A stretch of 64,000 bases of DNA from Dokdonia sp. Hel_I_53 (lineage in GTDB: Bacteria; Bacteroidota; Bacteroidia; Flavobacteriales; Flavobacteriaceae): the NCBI RefSeq assembly GCF_007827465.1, contig NZ_VISL01000001.1:2623001-2687000 (forward strand), in the 5' to 3' direction. Positions 25,875 through 34,389 of this stretch are shown piece by piece; position 1 is the stretch's first letter, and every line of letters begins with the position of its first letter. The position numbers and the translations under genes are program-made. Below the pieces are notes generated by a model. The model saw only the letters and a program-made list of their open reading frames with translations. It did no database searches and was not told where the DNA came from.

Positions 25875-25882
25875 TATCTTTG
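25875..25882 (+). promoter_or_regulatory. -7 box upstream of the 96-residue membrane protein gene
   Basis: TATCTTTG, ending 13 nt before the ATG at 25896, which implies a very short leader. Confidence 0.5.
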
Positions 25883-25895
25883 AAACAACAGTATT

Positions 25896-26186
25896 ATGGG
25901 AATAGTAAAACGCACAAATAAGAAGTACGACTACCAGCCTCGCTATTATAAGAGCGATAAAGAAGGGAGTCCGTTTAAGATAGAAGGTCGCTTTGATGAG
26001 CAACGTAAAACACTCACCTACGGCGGCGGATTGAAAACACGGTTTCTTACAGCTTGGGATGAATTACAAGAAAGTAAAAAAGGGGGTTACAATCGAACTA
26101 TCATATTTATTTTCTTAGTACTCTTGTTACTTTTTTTGTGGATAATAGATTTTGATCTTTCCATTTTTACCGCTCCTTCTTATTGA
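25896..26186 (+). CDS. Small single-pass membrane protein upstream of mutL
   Basis: 96 residues: a basic, tyrosine-rich N-terminal part (KKYDYQPRYYKSDKEGSPFKIEGRFDEQRKTL) and one C-terminal transmembrane helix (TIIFIFLVLLLLFLWIIDF). No enzymatic motif is visible. Similar flavobacterial proteins are sometimes labelled riboflavin synthase subunit beta because they neighbour ribH, but nothing here supports that activity. mutL starts 9 nt after its stop, so the two genes are probably co-transcribed from the 25875 promoter. Confidence 0.72.
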   Translation: MGIVKRTNKKYDYQPRYYKSDKEGSPFKIEGRFDEQRKTLTYGGGLKTRFLTAWDELQESKKGGYNRTIIFIFLVLLLLFLWIIDFDLSIFTAPSY

Positions 26187-26195
26187 TTATATCCA

Positions 26196-28094
26196 ATGGC
26201 AGATATTATTAAACTTTTACCCGATCACGTAGCGAACCAGATCGCTGCGGGAGAAGTCGTACAGCGACCTGCATCGGTAGTGAAAGAATTGCTTGAAAAT
26301 GCCATTGATGCTGGAGCCACCTCTATTAAACTCATCGTAAAGGATGCAGGTAAAACTCTTATTCAAATTATCGATGACGGTAAGGGAATGAGTGATACAG
26401 ATGCTCGTATGAGCTTTGAGCGTCACGCAACCTCTAAGATAACTACAGCAGACGATCTTTTTAATCTAAATACAAAGGGTTTTAGGGGAGAGGCACTGGC
26501 CTCTATTGCGGCTGTTGCACATGTAGATTTAAAAACACGTCCGTCTGGTGTAGAAGTGGGTTCTCATATTGAAATAGAAGGCAGCACGATCAATCTTCAA
26601 GAGGTTTGTGCTTGTCCAAAAGGCACCTCATTATCTGTAAAAAACCTTTTTTTTAATATTCCTGCTCGACGTAACTTTTTAAAATCAAATAATGTAGAGC
26701 TACGACATATTATTGATGAATTTCAGCGGGTTGCGTTAGCACATCCAGCGATATCATTTACAATGTATCATAATGAAGGCGAACTATTTCGATTGCATAG
26801 CGGAAATCTAAAACAACGCATTGTTGCAATTTTTGGTGGAAAAACAAATGAAAAGTTAGTTCCTGTTCAAGAAGAAACAGATATCCTGACAATAGGTGGC
26901 TTTGTGGTTAAACCAGAGTTTTCAAAAAAAACTAGAGGCGAGCAATTCTTTTTTGTAAATGATCGATTTATAAAGAGCCCCTATCTTAATCATGCTGTGA
27001 CCGCAGCATTTGATGGATTACTTCCCGATAAAGCAAGGGCAAGCTATTTTTTATATCTTAAAGTTGACCCTAGGACGATTGATATCAATATACATCCCAC
27101 AAAAACAGAAATAAAATTTGATGATGAGCATGCACTCTATGCCATGCTACGTAGTACAATTAAACATAGCTTAGGGCAGTTTAGTATAACACCAGTGCTT
27201 GATTTTAATCGCGATAGTGAATTAGATACTCCTTACGAGTATAAAAATAAGGGGGTAGTTACTCCTAAGATTGAAGTAGATAGAACATTCAATCCATTCG
27301 AAAATGTAGGAGTTCCAAAGCGTGGGGTACAACGTTCAGAGTTTGAGAAGGTAGATACTTCAGGCTGGGAAAAAATGTACGAAGGAATACAACAATCGCA
27401 TGGTATAGCGAGTACCATTACGATTGAGAAAGAGGTGAGTACGCCAGATATGTTTGAAAGTGGAATGAACGATAGTGAAGAAGATTTTGCTTTCGCGAAA
27501 GCGAATAAGAATCCAGATGCACAGCAATCATTAGAAGCAACTACTTATCAGTTAACTAATAAATATATCGTAAGCACAATTAAGAGTGGGATGGTAGTGA
27601 TTGATCAACATCGGGCTCATCAACGAGTGTTGTACGAAGAATTTTTGAGAAATATCACGGTAAAAGAATCTGTAAGCCAACAATTACTTTTTCCACTTAC
27701 ATTGACCTACACTACTACAGAGTTTGAACTCCTCGAGGAACTAAAGGAAGGTCTAGAGAATACTGGATTTTTATTTGGAACCATTAGCGGTGATATTGTA
27801 GAAATATGCGGGATACCCACTTCTATAACTGAAAGCCAAGTACCTGTTGTAATTGAGCAATTATTGAGTGATCTTGAAAACGAAGTGCCAGATTCTAGTT
27901 TTAGTCAAACAGATACGCTGGCAAAAAGTATGGCAAAAAGTCTAGCTATACGTGGAGGAGAGTACCTTAATGCTAGGTCTAGGGAGCACTTAGTAAATAG
28001 TTTATTTGCTTGTAAAGAACCTAATAGATCACCACTAGGAAAGACAACTTTTATAACCATGACGGGTGAAGAGTTAGAACGAAAATTTAAATAA
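26196..28094 (+). CDS. mutL: DNA mismatch repair protein MutL
   Basis: GHKL-ATPase that couples MutS recognition to downstream repair. 632 residues. The N-terminal ATPase motifs are ENAIDAG at 34-40, DDGKGM at 60-65 and GFRGEAL at 95-101. The C-terminal dimerisation domain begins near 445 after a variable linker. Its endonuclease-type motif reads DQHRAHQRVLYEE from 470, with one inserted residue and a glutamine in place of the first glutamate. The late CPHGRP motif is CKEPNRSP. A palindrome copy (27488-27503) encodes AFAKA at 432-436 in the linker. Confidence 0.95.
   Translation: MADIIKLLPDHVANQIAAGEVVQRPASVVKELLENAIDAGATSIKLIVKDAGKTLIQIIDDGKGMSDTDARMSFERHATSKITTADDLFNLNTKGFRGEALASIAAVAHVDLKTRPSGVEVGSHIEIEGSTINLQEVCACPKGTSLSVKNLFFNIPARRNFLKSNNVELRHIIDEFQRVALAHPAISFTMYHNEGELFRLHSGNLKQRIVAIFGGKTNEKLVPVQEETDILTIGGFVVKPEFSKKTRGEQFFFVNDRFIKSPYLNHAVTAAFDGLLPDKARASYFLYLKVDPRTIDINIHPTKTEIKFDDEHALYAMLRSTIKHSLGQFSITPVLDFNRDSELDTPYEYKNKGVVTPKIEVDRTFNPFENVGVPKRGVQRSEFEKVDTSGWEKMYEGIQQSHGIASTITIEKEVSTPDMFESGMNDSEEDFAFAKANKNPDAQQSLEATTYQLTNKYIVSTIKSGMVVIDQHRAHQRVLYEEFLRNITVKESVSQQLLFPLTLTYTTTEFELLEELKEGLENTGFLFGTISGDIVEICGIPTSITESQVPVVIEQLLSDLENEVPDSSFSQTDTLAKSMAKSLAIRGGEYLNARSREHLVNSLFACKEPNRSPLGKTTFITMTGEELERKFK
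27488..27503. repeat. Palindromic repeat copy (15/16), inside mutL
   Basis: First base T instead of C. Read as AFAKA in the MutL interdomain linker. Confidence 0.95.
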
Positions 28095-28097
28095 ATA

Positions 28098-28862
28098 ATG
28101 GGAAGAATCACAGAGACGGTAAAAATATTAATCATAGTTAATGTGATTTTTTTCTTGGGCTCTTATTTTATTATAAAGCCAGAGCCTGCCATGCAATTAT
28201 TTGCACTTTGGTTTGTGGAGCACCCTAGTTTTCAAATATGGCAGCCTCTTACACATATGTTTATGCATGATCTGTCTAGTCCTATGCATATTCTTTTTAA
28301 TATGTACGCTTTATGGATGTTTGGAAGCCCAATAGAAAATGCGCTAGGACAAAAGCGTTTTTTGTTTTTCTATTTTTCGGCAGGTTTAGGAGCTGCGTTA
28401 ATACATACTCTAGTAAACTATTATCATTTTAATAGTGCGTATGATACTTTTATACAACTAGGCTTTACAGCTAATGATATGCAAGATATGATTTCACAAA
28501 CAGCTCAACCGGGCTCATTAATGCAAGGGAAAGCTATCCCAGTAGATTTAGCTCAAGAGTTTTTTGGATCCTATAACATTCCCGCTGTTGGTGCATCTGG
28601 TGCAATTTATGGTGTATTAGTTGCGTTTGGAATGTTGTTTCCTAATGCATCTCTAGGACTAATATTTATACCTATCCCTATAAAAGCAAAGTACTTTATT
28701 CCAGGTCTTATTTTATTAGATTTGTTTTCTGGGGTAACTGGCTTCTCAATATTTGGGGCAAATATTGCAAACTGGGCACACTTAGGTGGGGCATTATTCG
28801 GGTTTATTATGATGTGGTATTGGAAGAAAAAGGGATTTGGTCAAGCAAACAGATGGAACTAA
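28098..28862 (+). CDS. Rhomboid family intramembrane serine protease
   Basis: 254 residues, six predicted helices. The catalytic serine motif GASGAIYG is at 165-172 (Ser167), and the partner histidine lies in NWAHLGGALFGF (H228). The HILFNMYALW segment near 64-73 carries the usual oxyanion asparagine. An unusual long loop follows the third helix (residues about 110-155). It starts 3 nt after mutL and is followed by a second rhomboid gene 1 nt after its stop. Confidence 0.92.
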   Translation: MGRITETVKILIIVNVIFFLGSYFIIKPEPAMQLFALWFVEHPSFQIWQPLTHMFMHDLSSPMHILFNMYALWMFGSPIENALGQKRFLFFYFSAGLGAALIHTLVNYYHFNSAYDTFIQLGFTANDMQDMISQTAQPGSLMQGKAIPVDLAQEFFGSYNIPAVGASGAIYGVLVAFGMLFPNASLGLIFIPIPIKAKYFIPGLILLDLFSGVTGFSIFGANIANWAHLGGALFGFIMMWYWKKKGFGQANRWN

Positions 28863-28863
28863 T

Positions 28864-29748
28864 ATGGAAAATACATCTCTGTTATATAAATATCAAACAG
28901 CTAATATTGCGATAAAATTAATTGTAATAAATGTAGGGGTATTCTTAGTATTTAACCTTCTTCCGTGGATCATTCAGATAGATGCCATAGTGCTCAATAG
29001 GTACTTTGTACTTCCATCTGATGTAATGCGGTTTATTGAACAGCCTTGGTCTATACTGTCCTATGCTTTTTTACACTCTGGTGTGTGGCATTTGCTATGG
29101 AATATGTTATATCTATATGTCTTTTCTAAATTTATTGTAAACTTATTTAGTGAGAAGCGGTTGCTCACTGTTTATTTATTAGGCGGGATTGCTGGTGGCA
29201 TTGTATTTATACTTTTATATAATCTGTTACCAGCATTTCAAGGTAATAGTGTCTTATTAGGAGCCTCTGCTGCTGTAAATGCACTTATCGTTTTTATAGC
29301 AACGTATACACCTAATACGGAGATTAGAGTTTTCTTTTTTAATCTTAAATTATGGCACATTGCTTTAATTTTTGTTTTAATTGATTTACTAGGGTTACCA
29401 ACTTCTGGGAATGCTGGAGGTTCTATAGCACATTTAGGCGGAGCGGCCTTTGGCTTTTTATATGCTCAACAATTACTAAAGGGAAATGATATAGGTATTT
29501 GGTTTGAAAAGCTAATGGATGCTGTAGTGAATTGGTTTTCAAAAACACCCAAACGAGAAAAAAAATCTCCTTTAAAAACAGTTCATAAGAGAACAAACAC
29601 AAAAAGGACTTCTTCAAAAAAAGTGACCATTTCTAAGAGTGAACAACAGCATCGAGTAGACGCTATTTTAGATAAAATAAGTAAAAGTGGTTATGAAAGT
29701 CTGTCAAAAGATGAAAAAGATTTTCTTTTTAAGGCGGGTAAAGACTAA
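28864..29748 (+). CDS. Rhomboid family protein, second copy
   Basis: 294 residues from ATG 28864 (MENTSLLYKYQ). An in-frame start at 28837 would overlap the first rhomboid and lacks similarity. Catalytic features are Ser135 in GASAAV and His190 in SIAHLGGAAFGF; the glycine after the serine in the usual GxSG is replaced by alanine. The C-terminus has a lysine-rich tail and a short helical segment (HRVDAILDKISKSGYESLSKDEKDFL) typical of larger bacterial rhomboids. The two rhomboids differ strongly, so this is not a recent duplication. Confidence 0.9.
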   Translation: MENTSLLYKYQTANIAIKLIVINVGVFLVFNLLPWIIQIDAIVLNRYFVLPSDVMRFIEQPWSILSYAFLHSGVWHLLWNMLYLYVFSKFIVNLFSEKRLLTVYLLGGIAGGIVFILLYNLLPAFQGNSVLLGASAAVNALIVFIATYTPNTEIRVFFFNLKLWHIALIFVLIDLLGLPTSGNAGGSIAHLGGAAFGFLYAQQLLKGNDIGIWFEKLMDAVVNWFSKTPKREKKSPLKTVHKRTNTKRTSSKKVTISKSEQQHRVDAILDKISKSGYESLSKDEKDFLFKAGKD

Positions 29749-29750
29749 GT

Positions 29751-30773
29751 ATGAAAAATCTAGGTTTTTTCGGTAAGCTGATCTTTTTTTTCAATAGTAT
29801 ATTTGCGTTGCTACTCTTGGCTAGTTATCTACTACCGTACATACCACCACATTTTTTTCCGGCATTATCGGTTTTAAGTCTTTTGTTACCCGTACTTATT
29901 ATAGTTAATATATTATTTTTTCTCTATTGGATTATAAGAGGTAAAAGACAACTATTACTTTCGGCAGTGATATTGGCCATTGGTTTTTCACATATATTCT
30001 CGATGTTTCGATTGGGAAACTCAAGTGATCTGGATGTAATTCAAGACTTTAAAATACTTACATATAACGTGCGGCAGTTTAATCTAAATGGCTGGAGTAA
30101 GGAGGTGCGAGTAGGAGAGCGTGTGTTATCCTTTGTAAAGGAGCAGCAGCCAGATGTGGTATCTTTTCAAGAATATCACCCTAGCTTTGTTTTAGATAAA
30201 ACTATTTATCCTCACAAGCATAGCGTGATGGCTAATGGAAGTAAAAGCTTCGGTCAAGTTATTTTTTCGAAATACCCTATAGTTTCAAAAGGATCTCTAG
30301 ACTTTGAAAAAACTGGAAATAACGGAATTTATGCAGATATCGCTACGCTAACAGATACTTTACGCGTGTACAATATGCATTTTCAAAGTTTTAGTCTTTC
30401 ACCAGATTTAAACAGTTTGCAAAAACAAGATTCAAAACGTTTATTAACTAGGCTAGGCCTGGCTTTTGAAAAGCAAGAACAACAAGTTCAAAAATACTTA
30501 ATAAATGAAAAGTCATCGCCTTATCCAGTAATTGTTACAGGAGATTTTAATAATAGCGCAACTTCTTATATGTATCGTAAAGTAAAAGGGGATAAGAATG
30601 ACGCTTTCGCGAAAGCGGGATCTGGAACGGGTGCTACATTCTGGTTTGATATTATTCCTTTACGAATAGATTTTATTCTATCCTCAGCAAAATTCCCTGT
30701 GGTTAATTTTGAAATATTTGATACTCCTTTAAGCGACCACAAACCGTCAATGGCTACACTGAAAATTAAATAG
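29751..30773 (+). CDS. Endonuclease/exonuclease/phosphatase-fold membrane protein
   Basis: 340 residues. Two to three N-terminal transmembrane helices (to about residue 88) anchor an EEP-fold domain. The EEP motifs are ILTYNVRQFN, VVSFQEYH, the late VTGDFNNS and LSDHKPSMATL, covering the metal and catalytic residues of the fold. The substrate is unknown: DNA, lipid or phosphoester. It starts 2 nt after the second rhomboid. A palindrome copy encodes AFAKA at 285-289. Its 3' end overlaps the convergent wbqC by 8 nt. Confidence 0.87.
   Translation: MKNLGFFGKLIFFFNSIFALLLLASYLLPYIPPHFFPALSVLSLLLPVLIIVNILFFLYWIIRGKRQLLLSAVILAIGFSHIFSMFRLGNSSDLDVIQDFKILTYNVRQFNLNGWSKEVRVGERVLSFVKEQQPDVVSFQEYHPSFVLDKTIYPHKHSVMANGSKSFGQVIFSKYPIVSKGSLDFEKTGNNGIYADIATLTDTLRVYNMHFQSFSLSPDLNSLQKQDSKRLLTRLGLAFEKQEQQVQKYLINEKSSPYPVIVTGDFNNSATSYMYRKVKGDKNDAFAKAGSGTGATFWFDIIPLRIDFILSSAKFPVVNFEIFDTPLSDHKPSMATLKIK
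30602..30617. repeat. Palindromic repeat copy (16/16), inside the EEP gene
   Basis: Exact copy, read as AFAKA between GDFNNS and the final SDHKP motif. Confidence 0.97.
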
Positions 30774-31395
30774 CTGTAAGATTAATATTTTCTAAATATC
30801 CTTGAGCACTGGGCCCTAAATTAAAAAGTAAATCTAATACAGTGAGGTTAGCTAAATATCCGTGATTTTCATTGAATAATTGATGATACTCTGGTAGCGG
30901 GTATGCGGGCTCTTTTTTTGCTTTTAAGAGATGTCTAAAGTCTCTTTGATCAGGTTCTCTAAAGTACTCTTTAGTATAAACAGGCGTTATCTCAAGCTGT
31001 AGACAGTCTAAAATTACTTGGTGACAAGCTTCGTTAAATTGGATAAGTGAGTCGTATCTAGTATGGTATAAAGGTTCAAATTCATCTTCGTAATACTCAA
31101 AATAAGGCGATGTTTGATACGCAATTTTTAAACTGCGCCAGTGATCACGCTGCCAGTGAAATTTATTTTCAATTCTAACATCAAAATATTGCTGTCTCTC
31201 AGTTTTATCTTTTCTGTGTAAGATTGGAATGATCAGAGTAAGCACCCCTGTAGAGGTAGCAATATTCATTCTTGTGCGATAGGATTGCTTCTGAAAATTT
31301 CCTTTTGCCTCTAGGTATAATTCTTTTGCCTGAGTGATGACTGCATACTGTATAATAGGAGCACAGTATCCAGGCGTAATAAGAGCAGCTTCCAT
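30766..31395 (-). CDS. WbqC family protein
   Basis: 209 residues from ATG 31395 (MEAALITPGYCAPIIQYAVI). An upstream in-frame start would lie inside lepB. The opening, followed by the YRTRMNIATSTGVLTLIIPI segment and WRSLKIAYQTSPYFEYYEDEF, are hallmarks of the WbqC-like family found in Bacteroidota operons with lepB. The biochemical role is unproven; some members are in polysaccharide loci. It begins 4 nt after the lepB stop. Confidence 0.85.
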   Translation of the reverse strand: MEAALITPGYCAPIIQYAVITQAKELYLEAKGNFQKQSYRTRMNIATSTGVLTLIIPILHRKDKTERQQYFDVRIENKFHWQRDHWRSLKIAYQTSPYFEYYEDEFEPLYHTRYDSLIQFNEACHQVILDCLQLEITPVYTKEYFREPDQRDFRHLLKAKKEPAYPLPEYHQLFNENHGYLANLTVLDLLFNLGPSAQGYLENINLTAI

Positions 31396-31399
31396 CAAG

Positions 31400-33028
31400 T
31401 TATTTTTTAGTTTTAGAATCCTTCTTTTTTCTAAAGAATGACCACCCAAAATACAACAGCAAGGCGCCCAAGAACCAATACTTGTAACTTACTAAAGGCC
31501 CATTTCCTCCTACAGTTGTAAATACACGATCCCAGCGTATACTGTTAAAGAAACCTTTTTTATTTGCATCTAAACTTAACCACACAAAAACAGGCTTTCC
31601 TACCACATGATTAAAGGGTACATATCCCCAAGAACGTGCATCTTGTGAATTATGACGATTATCTCCCATAAGCCAGTAATAATCTTGCTTAAAGGTATAT
31701 TCTGTAAGTTCCTCGCCATTGAGAAGTATCTGATTTCCATTTACGGTAATTTTTCGTTCTTCTCCCATCTCATACCCTTCATACACTTCAATAATGCGTT
31801 TGTAATAAGGTAAACTCTCTTGGGTAATAGCGACCGTTTTTCCTTCCTCAGGAATATAAATAGGTCCAAAGGTGTCTACACTTGAAGAACGACCGGGCTG
31901 GTGTCCAAAAATAGTATTGTTATTATCTATTGGCTGAAAAGTTCTACGTTCAATATTTACAATATTACTATTGTTCTTAAGTTTTGCTATAGCAGCTTCA
32001 CTTGCGTGAGCAATATGTACATAAGGTCCATTTTCACCTTTTACATCGGCTAAAATGATGTCAGAAATTTCATAACGTTCATTTACAAGATCGGTTGGGA
32101 ATGAGTAATTTCCAGTAGCATCAGTAGCTCTTTTTACTAATAGCTCATTAGATGTAATCTCGTAGCTAAACTGTATACGAGCTCTATCTGGTAAGTCATT
32201 CTCTTTCCCATTTATATATACATATCCATTGCGAACTTCTAGCGAATCTCCAGGAATACCTACTGCTCTTTTTACATAATTAGACTTTTTGTCTATAGGT
32301 TTGCGTACACTTCCACGCATACTCCCAGGGGTAATGTCTACAAGAGTATCTACTGGCCAGCTAAAAACGACAATGTCATTTCTCTTAATTTTTTGAAAGC
32401 CAGGGAGTCTAAAATAAGGTAGTTGAGGTTTTGATAAGTAACTCTTCGTTTTTGTACCATAAATGGTATCGTGAAGCATTGGGGTAGCTACCGTAGTGAT
32501 GGGGGTGCGAGCACCATAATGAAACTTACTCACAAAAAGCCAATCTCCTACTAATAGAGTTTTTTCTAAAGAAGAGGTAGGAATTACAAAGGGTTGCATA
32601 AAATAGGTGTGAACTATTGTCGCAGCTACAATCGCAAAAAGTAAAGAACTTGTCCACTCACCGCTTGATGATTTTGGATTAATATCTCGATCTGCTCGGT
32701 ACGGAGCAGTAGTGGCGTAGTTTATATAAAACAAATAGAGTCCTAGTGTAAGGATGGTAAGCGCTGTATCTTTATAGGAGGTAAAACCAAAACTTCTGGC
32801 AGTTTCTACCCATATTACTGGAATCATAATAAGATTCACAATAGGTATAAATAGCAGTATTGTCCACCATTTTGGCCTATTAATGATACCCATTAATACT
32901 ACTGCATTGTAAACGGGCACCGCAGCTTCCCATGCTTTTCTACCAGCTCTTACATACAGTCTCCAAGTACCTGCAAAGTGGATTACTTGTATAATTAGGA
33001 AAAATATAAACCATTGTATTAATGTCAT
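31400..33028 (-). CDS. lepB: Signal peptidase I with N-terminal membrane extension
   Basis: Cleaves signal peptides of exported proteins in the inner membrane. At 542 residues it is much longer than the classical enzyme. Residues 1-110 add several hydrophobic segments (DUF5684-like region) before the catalytic part. The nucleophile is in VIPTSSLEKTLLVGD (Ser153), and the general-base lysine is in NYVKRAVGIPGDSLEV (about K253). GDNRHNSQDARSWG is the late signature. The insertion between catalytic and late motifs is also large. It lies in the parA-parB-DUF5683-dapB-lepB-wbqC run. Confidence 0.94.
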   Translation of the reverse strand: MTLIQWFIFFLIIQVIHFAGTWRLYVRAGRKAWEAAVPVYNAVVLMGIINRPKWWTILLFIPIVNLIMIPVIWVETARSFGFTSYKDTALTILTLGLYLFYINYATTAPYRADRDINPKSSSGEWTSSLLFAIVAATIVHTYFMQPFVIPTSSLEKTLLVGDWLFVSKFHYGARTPITTVATPMLHDTIYGTKTKSYLSKPQLPYFRLPGFQKIKRNDIVVFSWPVDTLVDITPGSMRGSVRKPIDKKSNYVKRAVGIPGDSLEVRNGYVYINGKENDLPDRARIQFSYEITSNELLVKRATDATGNYSFPTDLVNERYEISDIILADVKGENGPYVHIAHASEAAIAKLKNNSNIVNIERRTFQPIDNNNTIFGHQPGRSSSVDTFGPIYIPEEGKTVAITQESLPYYKRIIEVYEGYEMGEERKITVNGNQILLNGEELTEYTFKQDYYWLMGDNRHNSQDARSWGYVPFNHVVGKPVFVWLSLDANKKGFFNSIRWDRVFTTVGGNGPLVSYKYWFLGALLLYFGWSFFRKKKDSKTKK

Positions 33029-33073
33029 CGCTATGTTTTTTATGTGTGATAGGTATTCAAAGCAGGTTTTATG

Positions 33074-33781
33074 TTACAAATCCAATACATCTTTCATAGA
33101 AAAAATTCCTTTCTTCCCTTTAATCCACTCTGCAGCTATTATAGCGCCTAGTGCAAAACCTTGTCTAGAGTGTGCTTCGTGTTGAATGGTGATAGTATCA
33201 ACATTACTTTTGTAATTAATGATGTGTGTGCCAGGAACATCTCCTGTTCTTTCTGATGTAATTACTAGAGTTTCATTACTATTACCTTTATTTTCTTCTT
33301 CAAGTTTCCAATTTGTATAGGTAGTATTTTCAATAATACCTTCGGCTAAAGTAATTGCTGTTCCACTGGGAGCATCTAACTTTTTTGTGTGATGAATTTC
33401 CGTTAGAGTAGCTTGATATTCATTCCTTGGAGCCATAACTTCAGCAAGTTTTTTGTTAAACTCAAAAAATAAATTTACACCTACGCTAAAATTAGAGGCG
33501 TACAAAAAAGCGCTTTCTTTTTTTTTGCAAAGAGCTGCCATTTCTTCAAACTTATCAAGCCAACCCGTCGTACCACAAATAACAGGGACTTGAGCTTTAA
33601 AGCACTTTTCTAAATGAGAGACTGCTACTTCAGGAATACTAAAATCTATGGCTACGTCAGCATTTTCTAAGGTAAATTCTTCGGGTCTATTAACACGTGC
33701 AACAATTGTATGCTTTCTATCAACTGCTATTTTTTCAATAGCTTTTCCCATTCTTCCGTAACCTAATAGTGCAATGTTCAT
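33074..33781 (-). CDS. dapB: 4-hydroxy-tetrahydrodipicolinate reductase
   Basis: NAD(P)H-dependent second committed step of diaminopimelate/lysine synthesis. 235 residues. The nucleotide-binding GYGRMG is at 7-12, CGTTGW around 69-74, and the catalytic HHTKKLDAPSGTA at 130-142. It starts 5 nt after the DUF5683 stop. The partner enzyme dapA is encoded at 59.7 kb in this window. Confidence 0.96.
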   Translation of the reverse strand: MNIALLGYGRMGKAIEKIAVDRKHTIVARVNRPEEFTLENADVAIDFSIPEVAVSHLEKCFKAQVPVICGTTGWLDKFEEMAALCKKKESAFLYASNFSVGVNLFFEFNKKLAEVMAPRNEYQATLTEIHHTKKLDAPSGTAITLAEGIIENTTYTNWKLEEENKGNSNETLVITSERTGDVPGTHIINYKSNVDTITIQHEAHSRQGFALGAIIAAEWIKGKKGIFSMKDVLDL

Positions 33782-33786
33782 AATTT

Positions 33787-34389
33787 TTAAAATCGGTAAG
33801 TGAGCTTTACACCATAGTTTACAGTTTCTGAAAGATTGTCTAGATTAATATCCGGAGAAAAGGTAAGATCTTCATCCACATCATACTGTGATAAATGTGC
33901 ATCTACATTTGCTTCAAGTATTTGAAGTACATAAACACCAGCAGATATCAAGATAAATAAATCTCTACGTCTACGTAATTGTTTCTGAGCATCGAGTAAT
34001 GCATCGTCAGAGAAAATATTTGTTATGGTGCCATTTTCATCTCTTTCACTAAACTCATCTACCTGTCCAGCTAATCTTAGTTTATACGCATCTCGAAAGC
34101 GTTCTGATTGTTCAGAGTTCCAGACTGCTCCGTAAATTGTAGATCCTAGTGCGCCATAAACCAAGGGTAATTTCCAGTAATCTTTATTATATACTTGTCC
34201 TAAACCTGGTAACACAGCCGCATAGAAAGCAGCTTTCGCAGGTCGTAAGGGGTCATAGGCCTCCTTTTGAACCACTGTTTCTATTGAATCAGCTTCGATG
34301 ATGGTGTCTTCTGGATCTTCTTGTTGCGCTTTCGCGAAAGCGTAAAAGAAAAAAAACAAAACAAGCGCTATGATTCTTTTATTCTGCAC
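33787..34389 (-). CDS. DUF5683 family membrane/exported protein
   Basis: 200 residues with a signal peptide (MQNKRIIALVLFFFFYAFAKA, cleavage predicted before QQED). Next come the family-typical AKAAFYAAVLPGLGQVYNKDYWKLPLVYGALGSTIY and a C-terminal half ending in VNYGVKLTYRF. The function is unknown. The last five residues of the signal peptide (AFAKA, 17-21) are encoded by a palindrome copy. It overlaps parB by 11 nt and lies between parB and dapB. Confidence 0.85.
   Translation of the reverse strand: MQNKRIIALVLFFFFYAFAKAQQEDPEDTIIEADSIETVVQKEAYDPLRPAKAAFYAAVLPGLGQVYNKDYWKLPLVYGALGSTIYGAVWNSEQSERFRDAYKLRLAGQVDEFSERDENGTITNIFSDDALLDAQKQLRRRRDLFILISAGVYVLQILEANVDAHLSQYDVDEDLTFSPDINLDNLSETVNYGVKLTYRF
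34327..34342. repeat. Palindromic repeat copy (16/16), in the DUF5683 signal peptide
   Basis: Exact copy. It encodes AFAKA, the signal-peptidase recognition end (AxA) of the signal peptide. Confidence 0.97.

Larger units (their letters stand above)
25742..25882 (+). other. Palindrome followed by promoter in the ribH-mutL gap
   Basis: The gap of 192 nt between ribH and the 96-residue membrane protein holds the exact palindrome at 25742-25757 and the -7 box at 25875-25882; nothing else coding was seen. Confidence 0.5.
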
